Positions 6,161 through 6,540 of a DNA stretch of 6,540 nt are shown here, piece by piece (the stretch's first letter is position 1; every line of letters begins with the position of its first letter). A model generated the notes under the pieces. It was not told where the DNA came from, did no database searches, and worked only from the letters and a program-made list of their open reading frames with translations. This DNA is from Candidatus Competibacteraceae bacterium (GTDB taxonomy: Bacteria > Pseudomonadota > Gammaproteobacteria > Competibacterales > Competibacteraceae), in NCBI GenBank assembly GCA_020445045.1, contig JAGRHI010000126.1, positions 2,078 to 8,617 of the forward strand. Reading direction: 5' to 3'. The position numbers and the translations under genes were made by a program.

Positions 6161-6540
6161 GAAGGCGTCTTTTCGGAGGGAGAGGAAACGCCCCGCCGCC
6201 AGTGACGCAGCGGGTCCAGCAGCGAGAACAATTCGATCCGCTGAGCCGGCATGGCGCCGGGCGCGGACACCGGAGTGGGATCGGCCATCATCGCGCGCAA
6301 GGCATCGCTGACGTCCCGCGCGGCGTCGGGTGGCGCAAATAACACCGCCGGCCAATCCGGCACCGCGCCGCCCAGCAGCGCCGCCCGTGCCGCCGCCAAC
6401 GCCTCTGGTCGCCGGGGCAGGTCGAGCGTCCGCGCCAACCAATCGTCCAGCAGCTCCCGTGCCGCCGCCAGCGCCCCCGTCAGCGGGTCCGGGAATTCGG
6501 GTCGATCGGGCATGCAGCGGCGCAGCGCCTGTTCGCTCAG
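6157..6540 (-). CDS. Unrecognised ORF coupled to mdoH, start outside or near the window edge
   Basis: I do not recognise a family. The frame is open from the window edge (first visible residues LSEQALRRC) to a TGA at 6159-6157, which overlaps the mdoH ATG. An ATG at 6513 would give 118 residues, but it has no convincing ribosome binding site and codons continue upstream, so the true start may lie outside. The product is soluble, with no membrane helix or signal peptide visible. It is rich in Ala, Arg, Pro and Leu, with helical-looking stretches such as LTGALAAARELLDDWLART, and ends in a Pro/Ser-rich then basic segment (PLRHWRRG, SSPSEKTPS). The usual neighbour upstream of mdoH is mdoG, and this is not an OpgG C-terminus that I can recognise. 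By position and size it could be the detached N-terminal cytoplasmic region of OpgH. That is inference; residue similarity by eye is weak. Confidence 0.6.
   Translation of the reverse strand: MSEQALRRCMPDRPEFPDPLTGALAAARELLDDWLARTLDLPRRPEALAAARAALLGGAVPDWPAVLFAPPDAARDVSDALRAMMADPTPVSAPGAMPAQRIELFSLLDPLRHWRRGVSSPSEKTPS

Noticed and set aside
6161..6442. N-terminal extension of mdoH to position 6442
   Set aside because: It overlaps the upstream ORF in another frame and its translation is low-complexity Ala/Gly/Arg. The ATG at 6160 lies just ahead of the first membrane helix and forms an ATGA junction.

Overview
This window is a stretch of GC-rich bacterial chromosome in which every gene I can support lies on the minus strand. 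It looks like a member of the Pseudomonadota, most likely a gammaproteobacterium. The grounds are an OpgH/MdoH glucan synthase, an ETF-ubiquinone oxidoreductase of the usual aerobic proteobacterial type, and a canonical tRNA-Ser(UGA). I cannot name a genus from the sequence alone.

In transcription order (right to left): the window opens inside an unrecognised ORF (6157 to beyond 6540). Its stop codon overlaps the start of mdoH/opgH (4085-6160) in an ATGA junction. mdoH encodes the membrane glucosyltransferase that makes the osmoregulated periplasmic glucan (OPG) backbone. A 49-nt gap with a plausible promoter follows, then a tRNA-Ser(UGA) gene (3948-4035). Next come a stand-alone class I glutamine amidotransferase (3155-3859), a class I SAM-dependent methyltransferase (2469-3089) and a family 2 glycosyltransferase (1555-2472). 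The last two also overlap by ATGA. A rho-independent terminator (1526-1548) closes this group. After a 164-nt AT-rich leader containing small inverted repeats comes the electron transfer flavoprotein-ubiquinone oxidoreductase (1-1361), whose C-terminal iron-sulfur end lies outside the window.

The genes fall into three functional blocks. The first is periplasmic glucan synthesis (unknown ORF plus mdoH). The second is a small unit with a surface-glycan flavour (methyltransferase plus glycosyltransferase, perhaps co-transcribed with the amidotransferase). The third is respiratory electron entry from fatty-acid and amino-acid oxidation (ETF-QO). Most of this is ordinary core-genome content. The most interesting point is that mdoH starts just before its first membrane helix and lacks the long N-terminal cytoplasmic region of the E. 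coli protein, while a separate, translationally coupled ORF sits exactly where that region would be encoded. I see no CRISPR array, insertion sequence, phage gene or clear new system.
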